From NCBI GenBank assembly GCA_021780055.1, contig JAJXZM010000598.1, forward strand, positions 1-6,064: DNA of 6,064 bases, in the 5' to 3' direction. Under the pieces are notes generated by a model. That model saw only the letters and a list, made by a program, of their open reading frames with translations. It was not told the origin of the DNA and did no database searches. The position numbers were made by a program, and so were the translations under genes. Of this stretch, positions 1-6,064 are shown piece after piece. Origin of the DNA: Acidobacteriota bacterium. GTDB lineage: Bacteria > Acidobacteriota > Terriglobia > UBA7540. Within the stretch, counting starts at the first letter, position 1, and each line of letters opens with the position of its first letter.

Positions 1-835
1 CTTCAATCAGCAGCACCGCCGCGGAATCCATCGGGTATCCAGCATGCGTGGCCTGCTCGACGGCACGAAGCGTAAAACCATCCATCATTTCGAGCGCCGC
101 AGGCGTGATGCCTTGCGCCGTGATAGTCGCCACAGTCCTCGTGGCATCAATCACGCGATCGTAAACCGCCAGCAGGGTTTCCACTGCTTCGGGAGTTCGC
201 ATCAGACGGACGGTTATCTCGGTAACAATGCCGAGCGTTCCTTCAGAGCCCACCATGAGTCCGGTCAAATCGTAGCCGGGAAGGTCCCAGCACTTTCCTC
301 CGGTGCGGATGACTTCGCCGTCGGGCATTACAACTTCCAGGCCCAGGACGTGATTAGTTGTCACACCATAGGCAAGCGTGTGCGGACCGCCGGAATTCTC
401 CGCAACATTGCCGCCAATCGTGCAGGCTTTCTGGCTGGAGGGATCCGGCGCGTAATAGTATCCGGCATCGGCAACGGCCAGGGTCAGGTCGGTATTCACT
501 ACTCCTGGCTGCACGCGCGCTCTCTGGTTCTCGAGATCAATCTCAACGATTTTCTTCATCCGGGCCAGACTGACGACAATCCCGCCCGAGGTTACAACCG
601 CGCCGCCGCTCAACCCCGTCCCTGCGCCGCGAGGAATAATTGGGATTTTTCGTGCAGAGGTGAGCCGGACTATTTGAACTACGTGCTCTGTGCTCGTTGG
701 GAAAACGACAGCTTCAGGAGTCTCCATGGCGGAAAGACCGTCGTACTCGTAGAGCATCAGGTCCTCAGGCCGGGAAAGCACGCCTTCTGGGCCCAGGATG
801 GCGATCAACTCTCTTGTGAACTTATTCGCCTTCAT
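1..835 (-). CDS. glcD: GlcD-type FAD-linked oxidase (glycolate/D-lactate oxidase subunit), C-terminus outside window
   Basis: Predicted flavoprotein of the FAD_binding_4 / GlcD family, which oxidises 2-hydroxy acids such as glycolate or D-lactate to 2-oxo acids and passes electrons to GlcE/GlcF-like partners or the respiratory chain. The visible 278 residues cover the PCMH-type FAD domain: the pyrophosphate loop PRGAGTGLSGGA (residues 68-79), DPSSQKACTIGGNVAENSGG (131-150) and GYDLTGLMVGSEGTLGIVTE (187-206). The start of the substrate/cap domain follows. Family members are about 460-500 aa, so the C-terminal 40% or so lies off the left edge. The ATG at 835 is preferred because no ATG, GTG or TTG occurs in frame between it and the promoter candidate at 933-962; a weak AGG lies 5 nt upstream. 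The gene is divergent from the rhomboid gene. The family is clear, but the exact substrate (glycolate, D-lactate or another hydroxy acid) cannot be read from the sequence, so the symbol is a family label. Confidence 0.93.
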   Translation of the reverse strand, partial: MKANKFTRELIAILGPEGVLSRPEDLMLYEYDGLSAMETPEAVVFPTSTEHVVQIVRLTSARKIPIIPRGAGTGLSGGAVVTSGGIVVSLARMKKIVEIDLENQRARVQPGVVNTDLTLAVADAGYYYAPDPSSQKACTIGGNVAENSGGPHTLAYGVTTNHVLGLEVVMPDGEVIRTGGKCWDLPGYDLTGLMVGSEGTLGIVTEITVRLMRTPEAVETLLAVYDRVIDATRTVATITAQGITPAALEMMDGFTLRAVEQATHAGYPMDSAAVLLIE

Positions 836-873
836 GAATACCTGCGCGGGCCAGCGGAACCAGGCTGGATGAA

Positions 874-1034
874 TCAGCCGGAAACAGGACGGAACAGTCA
901 GCCGGCAATTTTCTTCAAAACCCGCTGCCTGGAGTATATCGAACGCACGGAATCAAGGTCAACGACACAAAGGGCGCATCAACACGCTTCGGACGCTTTT
1001 GGCAAGTGCGCGAACTTCAAAACTTGCCGGCTGG
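874..1034. repeat. Three-copy GCCGG-containing motif in the divergent intergenic region (possible operator)
   Basis: TCAGCCGGAAA (874-884) and TCAGCCGGCAA (898-908) are direct repeats 24 bp apart. The 10-bp core CAGCCGGCAA (899-908) recurs perfectly inverted as TTGCCGGCTG (1024-1033). Two copies fall in the predicted leader of the oxidase gene; the inverted copy sits about 9 bp upstream of the predicted -35 of the rhomboid gene. The placement would suit a regulator acting on both divergent genes, but chance recurrence of a GC-rich hexamer is also possible. Apart from these copies and the two promoter candidates, nothing else is recognisable in 836-1079. Confidence 0.35.
933..962 (-). promoter_or_regulatory. 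Sigma70-type promoter candidate for the GlcD-type oxidase gene
   Basis: Read on the minus strand, TTGACC (-35, 5/6 match, 962-957) and TATACT (-10, 5/6 match, 938-933) are separated by 18 bp. Initiation would fall near 926, giving a leader of about 90 nt before the ATG at 835. This is the best promoter match in the window. It is seen by eye only. Confidence 0.6.
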
Positions 1035-1042
1035 TTTCGTTT

Positions 1043-1070
1043 TGGACAAGAATGGAAGCCAGGTTAGAAT
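1043..1070 (+). promoter_or_regulatory. Sigma70-type promoter candidate for the rhomboid gene, with very short leader
   Basis: TGGACA (1043-1048, 5/6 match to the -35 consensus) and TAGAAT (1065-1070, 5/6 match to the -10) are separated by 16 bp. Initiation about 7 nt downstream would fall near 1077, only about 3 nt before the ATG at 1080, so the transcript would be leaderless or nearly so. This agrees with the lack of a Shine-Dalgarno sequence at normal distance from that ATG. Confidence 0.45.
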
Positions 1071-1079
1071 GCATCGCTC

Positions 1080-1781
1080 ATGATTCCATTGAACGACAAT
1101 GTCCGGCGGCAGACCTTCTGGTTCGCAACCCTCGCGCTGATTGCTCTCAATACCGCTGTGTTTGCGTACGAACTTTCACTGGGGCCCGCAATCAACCGTT
1201 TTATCTTTGCCTTCGGACTGATTCCGGCCCGCTACACGACAACCCACGGCGCCATCATCATCAGCAATTTTGCCGTCTTCCTGGTTCCCGTTTTTACATC
1301 CATGTTCATCCACGGTGGATGGCTGCACCTGATCGGCAACATGCTTTTTCTCTTCGTTTTTGGGCGGAGTATTGAGGACCGATTCGGGCACGGCAATTTT
1401 CTGTTACTTTATTTCCTCAGCGGTTTCGGGGCGGCAATGGCTGAGATTCTCTTCAACATGGGTTCCCGTGTGCCCACGATTGGAGCAAGCGGCGCCATTG
1501 CTGGCGTTCTGGGAGCCTATCTGGTCAGCTACCCTACGGCACGTATCACGACCCTGATCCCCTTGTTCATTTTCTTCTGGACCGTCCGGCTTCCCGCCGT
1601 CCTGATACTCGTGTATTGGTTTGCAATTCAGTTTATTGCGGGGTACCAGATGCTGGCCATTGAGTCTGTCACAAGAGGCGGCGTGGCATGGTGGGCCCAC
1701 GTTGGAGGATTCCTTCTCGGAATGGTTCTGGCTCTCGCAATGCCCAAGCACCAGCGCAGGGTGGCCTCCGTCTGGCCGTAG
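1080..1781 (+). CDS. Rhomboid family intramembrane serine protease
   Basis: Integral inner-membrane serine protease of the rhomboid family (peptidase S54), which cleaves substrate proteins within or near their transmembrane segments; no substrate can be inferred. The 233-residue protein has about six hydrophobic segments, the first at about 13-30 and the last at about 203-221. Family motifs are intact: HGGWLHLIGNM (78-88), whose His83 and Asn87 correspond to the oxyanion-side His/Asn pair; GASG (135-138) with nucleophile Ser137; and the last-helix His207 in WWAHVGGFLLGM (204-215). Catalytic activity is therefore expected. The minimal six-helix size and short basic tail (PKHQRR, 222-227) show no added soluble domain. 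The ATG at 1080 lacks a properly placed Shine-Dalgarno, but residues from it fit the family N-terminus. The gene stands alone, between a divergent oxidase gene and a convergent operon. Next alternative: an inactive rhomboid-like protein, unlikely given the intact motifs. Confidence 0.94.
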   Translation: MIPLNDNVRRQTFWFATLALIALNTAVFAYELSLGPAINRFIFAFGLIPARYTTTHGAIIISNFAVFLVPVFTSMFIHGGWLHLIGNMLFLFVFGRSIEDRFGHGNFLLLYFLSGFGAAMAEILFNMGSRVPTIGASGAIAGVLGAYLVSYPTARITTLIPLFIFFWTVRLPAVLILVYWFAIQFIAGYQMLAIESVTRGGVAWWAHVGGFLLGMVLALAMPKHQRRVASVWP

Positions 1782-1803
1782 GAAATGTAAGCGACGGGGC
1801 ATT

Positions 1804-1833
1804 TGAGGTCCTGTGCGCGCCGGCAGAACCTCA
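1804..1833. terminator. Imperfect hairpin between convergent genes, possible terminator
   Basis: TGAGGT (1804-1809) pairs with ACCTCA (1828-1833); after a C/A mismatch, CTG (1811-1813) pairs with CAG (1824-1826), enclosing a GC-rich 10-nt loop. It lies in the 56-bp gap between the rhomboid stop and the transporter stop, where a bidirectional terminator would be expected. Neither side has a strong T-run: the plus side reaches only TTTT at about 1841-1844 and the minus side has none. It is a weak intrinsic-terminator candidate at best. Confidence 0.33.
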
Positions 1834-1837
1834 GGAT

Positions 1838-2827
1838 TCAGTTTTCGGTTTCAATCGCCGTATTTTCAGGAACAGACTTATCTGCTTCGTCCTCACCGCG
1901 CTCACATTCAGTGAAGTAAACACCAAGAAGAATTAATCCCCCGCCAAGGAATCCCCAAACACCCACACGGTCATGCAGCAACCAGATTCCCAGGCCCATT
2001 GCCACAATCGGTTCAATATAGTTGAATGCCGCCACGCGTGACGCTGTCAAGCCCTTCAAAGCGTAAGCAAAAAGCAAGTAACCAAGAACGGCGGAGAAAA
2101 AGGTCATGAATGCCAATCCCAGGAAGGAGCGGATTGGAATCTGAGACCATTGCTGGTGCAGCAAGGCGTTGGCGCCAAAAGGAATCATCAAAATTGCACC
2201 AAGTCCGAAGATTACTGTGTTCAAGGTTATCACGTCGTATTGGTCGACAACTTCTTTCAGCATAATTGTGTAATGAGCGAAGACCACAACCTCGGCCAGC
2301 AGGATTACGTCGCCCAGCCAATAGGCGCCGCCGCCGTGGACCGCATTACCGTAAGTCAGCAACACGACGCCTGAAAATGAAATTCCCATCCCGGCAAGCT
2401 TAAGCGTGGTCAGCCCCTCGAGCCCCATCATGACCGAGAGCACAAGAACCATGACCGGCTGGACGGCCACAATCAGCGCCGCATGAGAGACGTTCGTATA
2501 CGCCACTCCCTCAATAATCAAGACCTGATTCAATGTGATCCCAAGAAAAGCAATGACCACAAAACGCAGCCATTCCCCCCGGGTAAACCGTGGCAGAGAG
2601 CGATCTCGTAGAAACAGGAAAATGGTTCCAAACGTGATGGCAACGGCAGTGGCGCGTACCAGCGCCAGCGCCAGCGGATGGAAACCGGACAACGCCTCTT
2701 TGATCGCCACCATATTCACCCCCCAAAAGAAAACGGCGATCAGCATGGAAATGTGCATCAAATGGTGGGCGCTGATGGGGCGGGAAGTTTTTGGTGCTGA
2801 GGCAACCGGTTCAACTGCGCTTCTCAA
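1838..2827 (-). CDS. EamA/DMT-superfamily transporter
   Basis: Inner-membrane carrier of the drug/metabolite transporter superfamily. Members export or import amino acids, nucleotide-like compounds and other small metabolites; the substrate here is not determinable. At 329 residues it shows about ten hydrophobic helices in two EamA repeats (about 27-158 and 170-305). Helices 3-4 carry [20 protein letters not shown] (97-116), and the matching part of repeat 2 is [20 protein letters not shown] (259-278), both typical of the family. The tail (307-329) is strongly acidic and hydrophilic. The chosen start is TTG at 2827 because AAGGAG (2837-2832) lies 4 nt upstream; the first in-frame ATG codons, at residues 24 and 28, have no such site. 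The gene overlaps the 3' end of the racemase gene by 17 bases and is the last gene of the four-gene operon, suggesting transport of a substrate or product of the acyltransferase/racemase pair (inference). Confidence 0.92.
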   Translation of the reverse strand: MRSAVEPVASAPKTSRPISAHHLMHISMLIAVFFWGVNMVAIKEALSGFHPLALALVRATAVAITFGTIFLFLRDRSLPRFTRGEWLRFVVIAFLGITLNQVLIIEGVAYTNVSHAALIVAVQPVMVLVLSVMMGLEGLTTLKLAGMGISFSGVVLLTYGNAVHGGGAYWLGDVILLAEVVVFAHYTIMLKEVVDQYDVITLNTVIFGLGAILMIPFGANALLHQQWSQIPIRSFLGLAFMTFFSAVLGYLLFAYALKGLTASRVAAFNYIEPIVAMGLGIWLLHDRVGVWGFLGGGLILLGVYFTECERGEDEADKSVPENTAIETEN

Positions 2828-3926
2828 ACGTCTCCTTCCGTACGGTCACCTTCTCGATGCGCTCGAGGTTCGGCACGTAGCCAAGGCCCGGTTTTCGGGG
2901 CACTTCAATCGTTCCTCTCGGCGAAACCGCTACTTCCGGGTCAACGATGTCCTGGCTCCAGTAACGCCGGCTGGCAGAAACATCACCGGGCAGAACAAAA
3001 CCGGGCAAAGTAGACATCGCAATATTGTGGGCACGTCCGATGCCGGATTCGAGCATTCCCCCACACCACACCGGGATGTCGTGGGCCAGGCAAACGTCGT
3101 GCAGCTTGCGAGCGGAGGAATGGCCGCCTACCCGTCCGAGCTTGATGTTGATAATCTTACAGGCCCCGAGCTCGATGGCTTTTCGGGCGTCATCCGCGGT
3201 GTGGATCGACTCATCCAGGCAGATCGGGGTTTTCAATTCCCGCTGAAGTCGCGCGTGGTCCACGATGTCGTCCCATCCCAGCGGTTGTTCAATCATCATC
3301 AGGTCAAAACGGTCCAGTAATTTCAGATGCGCGATGTCGTTCAAAGTGTAGGCCGAATTGGCGTCGGCCATCAGCCTGATATCCGGATATTCCTTGCGAA
3401 TCGATTCCAGAATTTCCACGTCCCATCCCGGCCTGATTTTGACCTTGATGCGTTGGTATCCCGCCGCAACCTCAGTGCGGATTTTTTCAAGAAGCTCTTC
3501 CGGCGAATTCTGTATCCCGATGGAAACGCCGCAAGGAATCTCTTCTCTCGTCCCTCCAAGCAGTTCGGCAAGCGGGATGCTCTGGCTCTGCGCTGCAATG
3601 TCCCATAGCGCGTTTTCCAGCGCCGCCTTGGCCATGTTGTGCCCGCGCACCGGGCGAAAGCGTTCTGCAAGATCCGCGGGTGAATTCCAGGATTTTTCAA
3701 GCGCCCAGGGAATCAGAAAATCGCGCAGAACATGCCAGGCCGTGCCCGGTGTTTCGTAGCTGTAGAAGGGCATCTCGCCGCAGGTGACCTCGCCCCACCC
3801 CTCCAGACCTTCCGCACGGATGCGGAGCAGCACGATTCTGCGATCGGTCGTTCTCCCGAAACTGGTCTCGAAAAAGTGGACCAGCGGCATGCGAATTTCG
3901 AGCAGTTCAATCCGTTCAATTTTCAT
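2811..3926 (-). CDS. menC: N-succinylamino acid racemase / o-succinylbenzoate synthase (enolase superfamily)
   Basis: Cytosolic, metal-dependent enolase-superfamily enzyme of the NSAR/OSBS group; members racemise N-succinyl (N-acyl) amino acids, dehydrate SHCHC to o-succinylbenzoate in menaquinone synthesis, or do both. The length of 371 aa is normal. All catalytic residues are present: KVK (Lys161, Lys163), metal ligands Asp188 (DANSAY), Glu213 (IEQP) and Asp238 (DES), and the opposite-face base Lys262 ([10 protein letters not shown]). Each is one position before its counterpart in the Amycolatopsis enzyme, with no gaps needed. Arg265 corresponds to second-shell Arg266 of that enzyme, tied to racemase activity, which favours NSAR over a pure OSBS. 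The GNAT gene just upstream, overlapping by ATGA, and the absence of other men genes point the same way. The start is ATG at 3926, with no clear Shine-Dalgarno, so translation probably depends on coupling. The symbol menC is the family label; true MenC function remains possible. Confidence 0.92.
   Translation of the reverse strand: MKIERIELLEIRMPLVHFFETSFGRTTDRRIVLLRIRAEGLEGWGEVTCGEMPFYSYETPGTAWHVLRDFLIPWALEKSWNSPADLAERFRPVRGHNMAKAALENALWDIAAQSQSIPLAELLGGTREEIPCGVSIGIQNSPEELLEKIRTEVAAGYQRIKVKIRPGWDVEILESIRKEYPDIRLMADANSAYTLNDIAHLKLLDRFDLMMIEQPLGWDDIVDHARLQRELKTPICLDESIHTADDARKAIELGACKIINIKLGRVGGHSSARKLHDVCLAHDIPVWCGGMLESGIGRAHNIAMSTLPGFVLPGDVSASRRYWSQDIVDPEVAVSPRGTIEVPRKPGLGYVPNLERIEKVTVRKETFEKRS
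2832..2837 (-). promoter_or_regulatory. Ribosome binding site that decides a TTG start
   Basis: AAGGAG on the minus strand, 4 nt before the TTG at 2827, lies inside the last codons of the racemase gene. It is the strongest Shine-Dalgarno in the operon and is the reason for preferring the rare TTG start of the transporter over the ATG codons 23 and 27 codons further in. Confidence 0.65.
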
Positions 3927-4657
3927 ATTTGATCCAGAAGGTACCAGGCTTCGGCGTCAGTTCTCTCAAACCCCGTAATCACAAGCTTTCGCGCAAAGCA
4001 GCGTTGCAAGCCTGCCCGAACTTGGGATTGCCATTCGCGGGCCACTGCGGGCCTCCGGGAGACAACTGCGTCAAGATCGAGCGGAATTGCGACCTCTGCG
4101 GCTGGGGTCTTTTGTGCGGCACGCGGCATATTGCCTGCCAGTGCCTTACTTACTCTAGCAGATTTCAGGGGCCACTCTGCAATCAGGCGGTCTGAAGGCA
4201 ATCTCCGCTGAAGCTTGCTGAGAACAGGCCCGTAATAGTCAGGGCAGTACCGCCGCACAATGGCCCCCAGGCGGACGATGTTGAAATAGGCGTTCTTGGC
4301 CCGCAATGGATCAAATGTCCACTCGATATATTCGATTCCTGCCCGGAGCGCGGCTTTTCGCTGTGCAATCTTGAGCATTCTGCCGAGCCCCTGGTTTTCG
4401 TGCTCCGGCAAAACACCCAGCAGAATTGAATAGAAATATCTGTGCTCCTTGCGCCAAGCCGGAGCAGAGACCACAAAGCCCGCCATGGAACCTTTTGGCG
4501 TAAACGCGCCCAGCACGTGACCACCCGTACGTGTGATGTTCAAGAACATTCGCGCGGGGTAAATTTCGCGATCCGGATAGCCCCAAATCTTCTTCTGGAG
4601 AACAACGCAACTGGCGAATTCTTCAACGGTTTCACATGGGCGGACCGTATAGATCAT
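3923..4657 (-). CDS. GNAT family N-acyltransferase, COG3375-like
   Basis: Predicted cytosolic acyl-CoA-dependent N-acyltransferase. The 244-residue protein has a GNAT acyl-CoA binding segment, [18 protein letters not shown] (79-96), followed by [20 protein letters not shown] (113-132) and YYG...[12 protein letters not shown] (141-164), the pattern I associate with the COG3375 group of predicted GNAT enzymes. In motif A the usual Gln/Arg of Q/R-x-x-G-x-G is Glu87. A C-terminal extension (about 165-244) follows the GNAT core. The ATG at 4657 has AGGAG 5 nt upstream and overlaps the mazG stop as ATGA; its own stop overlaps the racemase start the same way. In described NSAR pathways the partner GNAT succinylates D-amino acids to make the racemase substrate, which is the most likely role here by context. 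Acetylation, or another amine acceptor, cannot be excluded. Confidence 0.87.
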   Translation of the reverse strand: MIYTVRPCETVEEFASCVVLQKKIWGYPDREIYPARMFLNITRTGGHVLGAFTPKGSMAGFVVSAPAWRKEHRYFYSILLGVLPEHENQGLGRMLKIAQRKAALRAGIEYIEWTFDPLRAKNAYFNIVRLGAIVRRYCPDYYGPVLSKLQRRLPSDRLIAEWPLKSARVSKALAGNMPRAAQKTPAAEVAIPLDLDAVVSRRPAVAREWQSQVRAGLQRCFARKLVITGFERTDAEAWYLLDQI

Positions 4658-5475
4658 GGCTTCTCCTGCGCCTTCACCGACTCCCAGACCTCATCCAATT
4701 CCCTGGGGCTACATTCCCGAACCGATTTCCCGCGCCTGTTAACTTCAGTTTCGAGGGCCTGAAACCTCCGCCGGAACTTCTGGTTTGCCCCGCGAAGACA
4801 ACTTTCCGGATCTGAGCGAACCTGACGCGTCAGGTTGGCAACTGCGAACATCAGGTCGCCAACTTCTTCTTTCAGGCGTTGTCTATCAACCGTGTCGGCA
4901 CCCGCAAGCTCCTTCCGTATTTCATCCAGTTCCTCCTCAATTTTATCGAGAAGGTCTTGCGGTTTCACCCAATCGAATCCGGCCTCTGCAGCTCTCAGCC
5001 CCAGTTCATAGGCCTCCAGCGTCGACGGCAGCGCCGAGGCGATGCCATCCAGCAATGACGTGCTTTGCGAATCAGGATGGCTATTCTTCTCTTTTTCCTT
5101 AACGGCCATCCAGCTTTTCAGCGCTTCTTCGGCATTCGCCGCGCGTGTTTCACCAAAAACATGGGGATGGCGCCGGACCAGTTTGTCATGCACGTTCTGG
5201 ATTACGGCATCGATATCGAACTTCCCGTCTTCTTCTGCGAGGCGCGAATAGAAAACCACCTGAAAAAGCAGGTCGCCAAGTTCTTCTTCCAGCCCGTTAA
5301 AATCCTTCAAATCGACAGCGTCCACCACTTCGTAGGCTTCCTCAAGCAGCATGCCCTTGATGCTGTCGTAGTCCTGATCGCGGTCCCACGGACACCCATC
5401 GGGTCCCCGCAGGCGTGCCATCAGGTCCACCAGCCCGGCAAGTTTCTCCCCCGCCAACTTACCCATTCCCGTCAC
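4654..5475 (-). CDS. mazG: Nucleoside triphosphate pyrophosphohydrolase MazG
   Basis: Cytosolic all-alpha NTP pyrophosphohydrolase that hydrolyses (d)NTPs to NMP and pyrophosphate; in E. coli it clears aberrant nucleotides and lowers ppGpp. The 273-residue protein is full length with both MazG domains. Domain 1 has CPWDRDQDYDSIKGMLLEEA (28-47), with metal-binding Glu45, Glu46, Glu49, Glu65 and Asp68 (EELGD), then RRHPHVFGE (101-109). Domain 2 has GFDW (166-169), EELDE (181-185) and EEVGD (203-207), so its EExxE...ExxD set is also intact, followed by NQKFRRRF (231-238). GTG at 5475 is the first start codon after an in-frame TAG at 5505-5503, with AAAGGA 4 nt upstream; the ATG three codons later is 13 nt from that site and less likely. 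The gene heads the minus-strand operon and overlaps the GNAT gene by ATGA. Confidence 0.96.
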   Translation of the reverse strand: MTGMGKLAGEKLAGLVDLMARLRGPDGCPWDRDQDYDSIKGMLLEEAYEVVDAVDLKDFNGLEEELGDLLFQVVFYSRLAEEDGKFDIDAVIQNVHDKLVRRHPHVFGETRAANAEEALKSWMAVKEKEKNSHPDSQSTSLLDGIASALPSTLEAYELGLRAAEAGFDWVKPQDLLDKIEEELDEIRKELAGADTVDRQRLKEEVGDLMFAVANLTRQVRSDPESCLRGANQKFRRRFQALETEVNRRGKSVRECSPRELDEVWESVKAQEKP

Positions 5476-5504
5476 CCAGTCCTTTCTGAGATGCTGAATT
5501 TCCT

Positions 5505-5534
5505 AATCTACCAAGCCTGTGAAATCACTGGCAA
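5505..5534 (-). promoter_or_regulatory. Sigma70-type promoter candidate for the mazG operon
   Basis: On the minus strand TTGCCA (5534-5529, 5/6 match to the -35) and TAGATT (5510-5505, 4/6 match to the -10) are 18 bp apart. Initiation near 5498 would give a leader of about 22 nt that contains the AAAGGA site of mazG. The spacer begins with GTGATTTCAC, a short dyad (GTGA/TCAC) that could hold a regulator. The rest of 5476-5742 shows no gene and no repeat I can recognise. Confidence 0.48.
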
Positions 5535-5742
5535 TACCTCAAAGGGGGCAGTCTCTTGCTTGTTGCCGGGATGATCCATTGAACCGAGCGGACTGCAACC
5601 TGGCGTTAAAATCAATCTGCACGAACCTCAAACGCTCAGCTGCACTTGTTCAGGCAGAGGGCTTGTTGTTAAACTACCTATTCAGGATAACCGCAGAACC
5701 AACTTTGCTGCGGGTAAATATTTGCTTATCAAGGGGACCTTC

Positions 5743-6064
5743 ATGCCAGACGAAAAGGTTGAATCTTCGGGGTTTAAAGTTGTTGACCGGCGTTCTTTTA
5801 CAAGCGAAGGAACGCGAGTTGCCGGACAACCGGAGAAGGCGGAAGATAAGCACGAACCGGAATCGCGCATTCCTGCAGAACCCGCCGCGGCAACGCCCGC
5901 CGAACCCGAACCCGAAATTGAAGAGGGAGAAGGTTCAGAAAGATTTGCCATGCTCGTGTCCTATCTGAGCACCACCGCAATGTTTCAGCTGGGACTATTA
6001 CCCGGACCCGGCGGAGAGTACATTCCGGCCGACCTCGCGAATGCCGGCCGAACCGTCGACCTTC
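5743..6064 (+). CDS. DUF1844 domain protein, C-terminus outside window
   Basis: Uncharacterised protein family DUF1844 (PF08899); no biochemical function is known to me. 107 codons are visible before the right edge cuts the frame. Residues 10-22 (GFKVVDRRSFTSE) match the conserved N-terminal strand of the family. Residues 30-66 form a low-complexity linker rich in Glu, Pro and Ala, probably disordered. The conserved helical part begins at about 67 with RFAMLVSYLSTTAMFQLGLL (67-86), PGPGGEY (87-93) and DLANAGRTVDL (97-107), the family hallmark. No signal peptide is seen, so it is presumably cytosolic. The ATG at 5743 has AAGGGG (5731-5736) 6 nt upstream, a good site. The gene is divergent from the mazG operon. 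No convincing promoter is visible; TTGTTG (5663-5668) and GATAAC (5686-5691), 17 bp apart, are only a weak candidate. Confidence 0.9.
   Translation, partial: MPDEKVESSGFKVVDRRSFTSEGTRVAGQPEKAEDKHEPESRIPAEPAAATPAEPEPEIEEGEGSERFAMLVSYLSTTAMFQLGLLPGPGGEYIPADLANAGRTVDL

Noticed and set aside
44..1375. Long plus-strand open frame of 443 codons
   Set aside because: It lies antisense to the clear GlcD coding region, runs through the divergent promoters and overlaps the rhomboid gene in another frame. Its translation shows no family motif.
1783..1804. AAATG/CATTT inverted repeat after the rhomboid stop
   Set aside because: Only 5 bp, AT-rich, with an 11-nt loop and no T-run; too weak to call a terminator.
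2744..2758. ATG codons at residues 24 and 28 as the transporter start
   Set aside because: Neither has a Shine-Dalgarno, while the upstream TTG has AAGGAG 4 nt before it.
2535..3320. Plus-strand open frame of 261 codons
   Set aside because: It is antisense to the transporter and racemase genes, both of which have complete family motifs; its product is basic and unrecognisable.
2811..3926. Dedicated menaquinone-biosynthesis MenC as the sole role
   Set aside because: No other men gene is nearby, the direct partner is a GNAT gene, and the racemase-associated Arg265 is present. I kept the family symbol but favour N-acyl amino acid racemase.
5065..5968. Plus-strand open frames at 5065-5574 and 5519-5968
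   Set aside because: The first is antisense to mazG and crosses its promoter candidate; the second overlaps the DUF1844 start out of frame and has no good ribosome site or recognisable domain.

Overview
The window carries six protein-coding genes of a free-living bacterium with moderately high GC and dense chromosomal packing. The DUF1844 protein, a GlcD-type oxidase and a racemase/GNAT pair together suggest an Acidobacteriota-like or other deep-branching soil lineage. That is an inference from gene content, not a phylogenetic result. No RNA gene, insertion sequence, CRISPR array, phage gene or sign of recent transfer is visible.

Layout. Positions 1-835 (minus) hold the N-terminal 278 codons of a GlcD-type FAD-linked oxidase whose C-terminus lies off the left edge. 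Positions 836-1079 are a divergent intergenic region with a promoter candidate for each direction and a repeated GCCGGC-centred motif. Positions 1080-1781 (plus) encode a six-helix rhomboid protease with an intact catalytic Ser/His pair. A short convergent gap (1782-1837) contains an imperfect hairpin. Positions 5475 down to 1838 (minus) form a compact four-gene operon: mazG, a COG3375-type GNAT acyltransferase, an N-succinylamino acid racemase/o-succinylbenzoate synthase of the enolase superfamily, and a ten-helix EamA/DMT transporter. Positions 5476-5742 are a second divergent intergenic region with a good promoter candidate for the operon. Positions 5743-6064 (plus) start a DUF1844 protein cut by the right edge.

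How the genes fit together. The operon genes overlap by 4, 4 and 17 bases, so they are almost certainly co-transcribed and translationally coupled. The GNAT and racemase pair matches a known arrangement in which a GNAT enzyme N-acylates (succinylates) an amino acid and the racemase inverts the N-acyl derivative. The known pathway ends with an M20-type desuccinylase, which is not in this window; the slot after the racemase holds an EamA transporter. A plausible reading is D-amino acid salvage or detoxification with a dedicated permease, with MazG as a house-cleaning NTP pyrophosphatase at the head of the operon. The link between MazG and the amino-acid genes is unexplained. I saw no wholly new system; the operon composition is the most interesting part.
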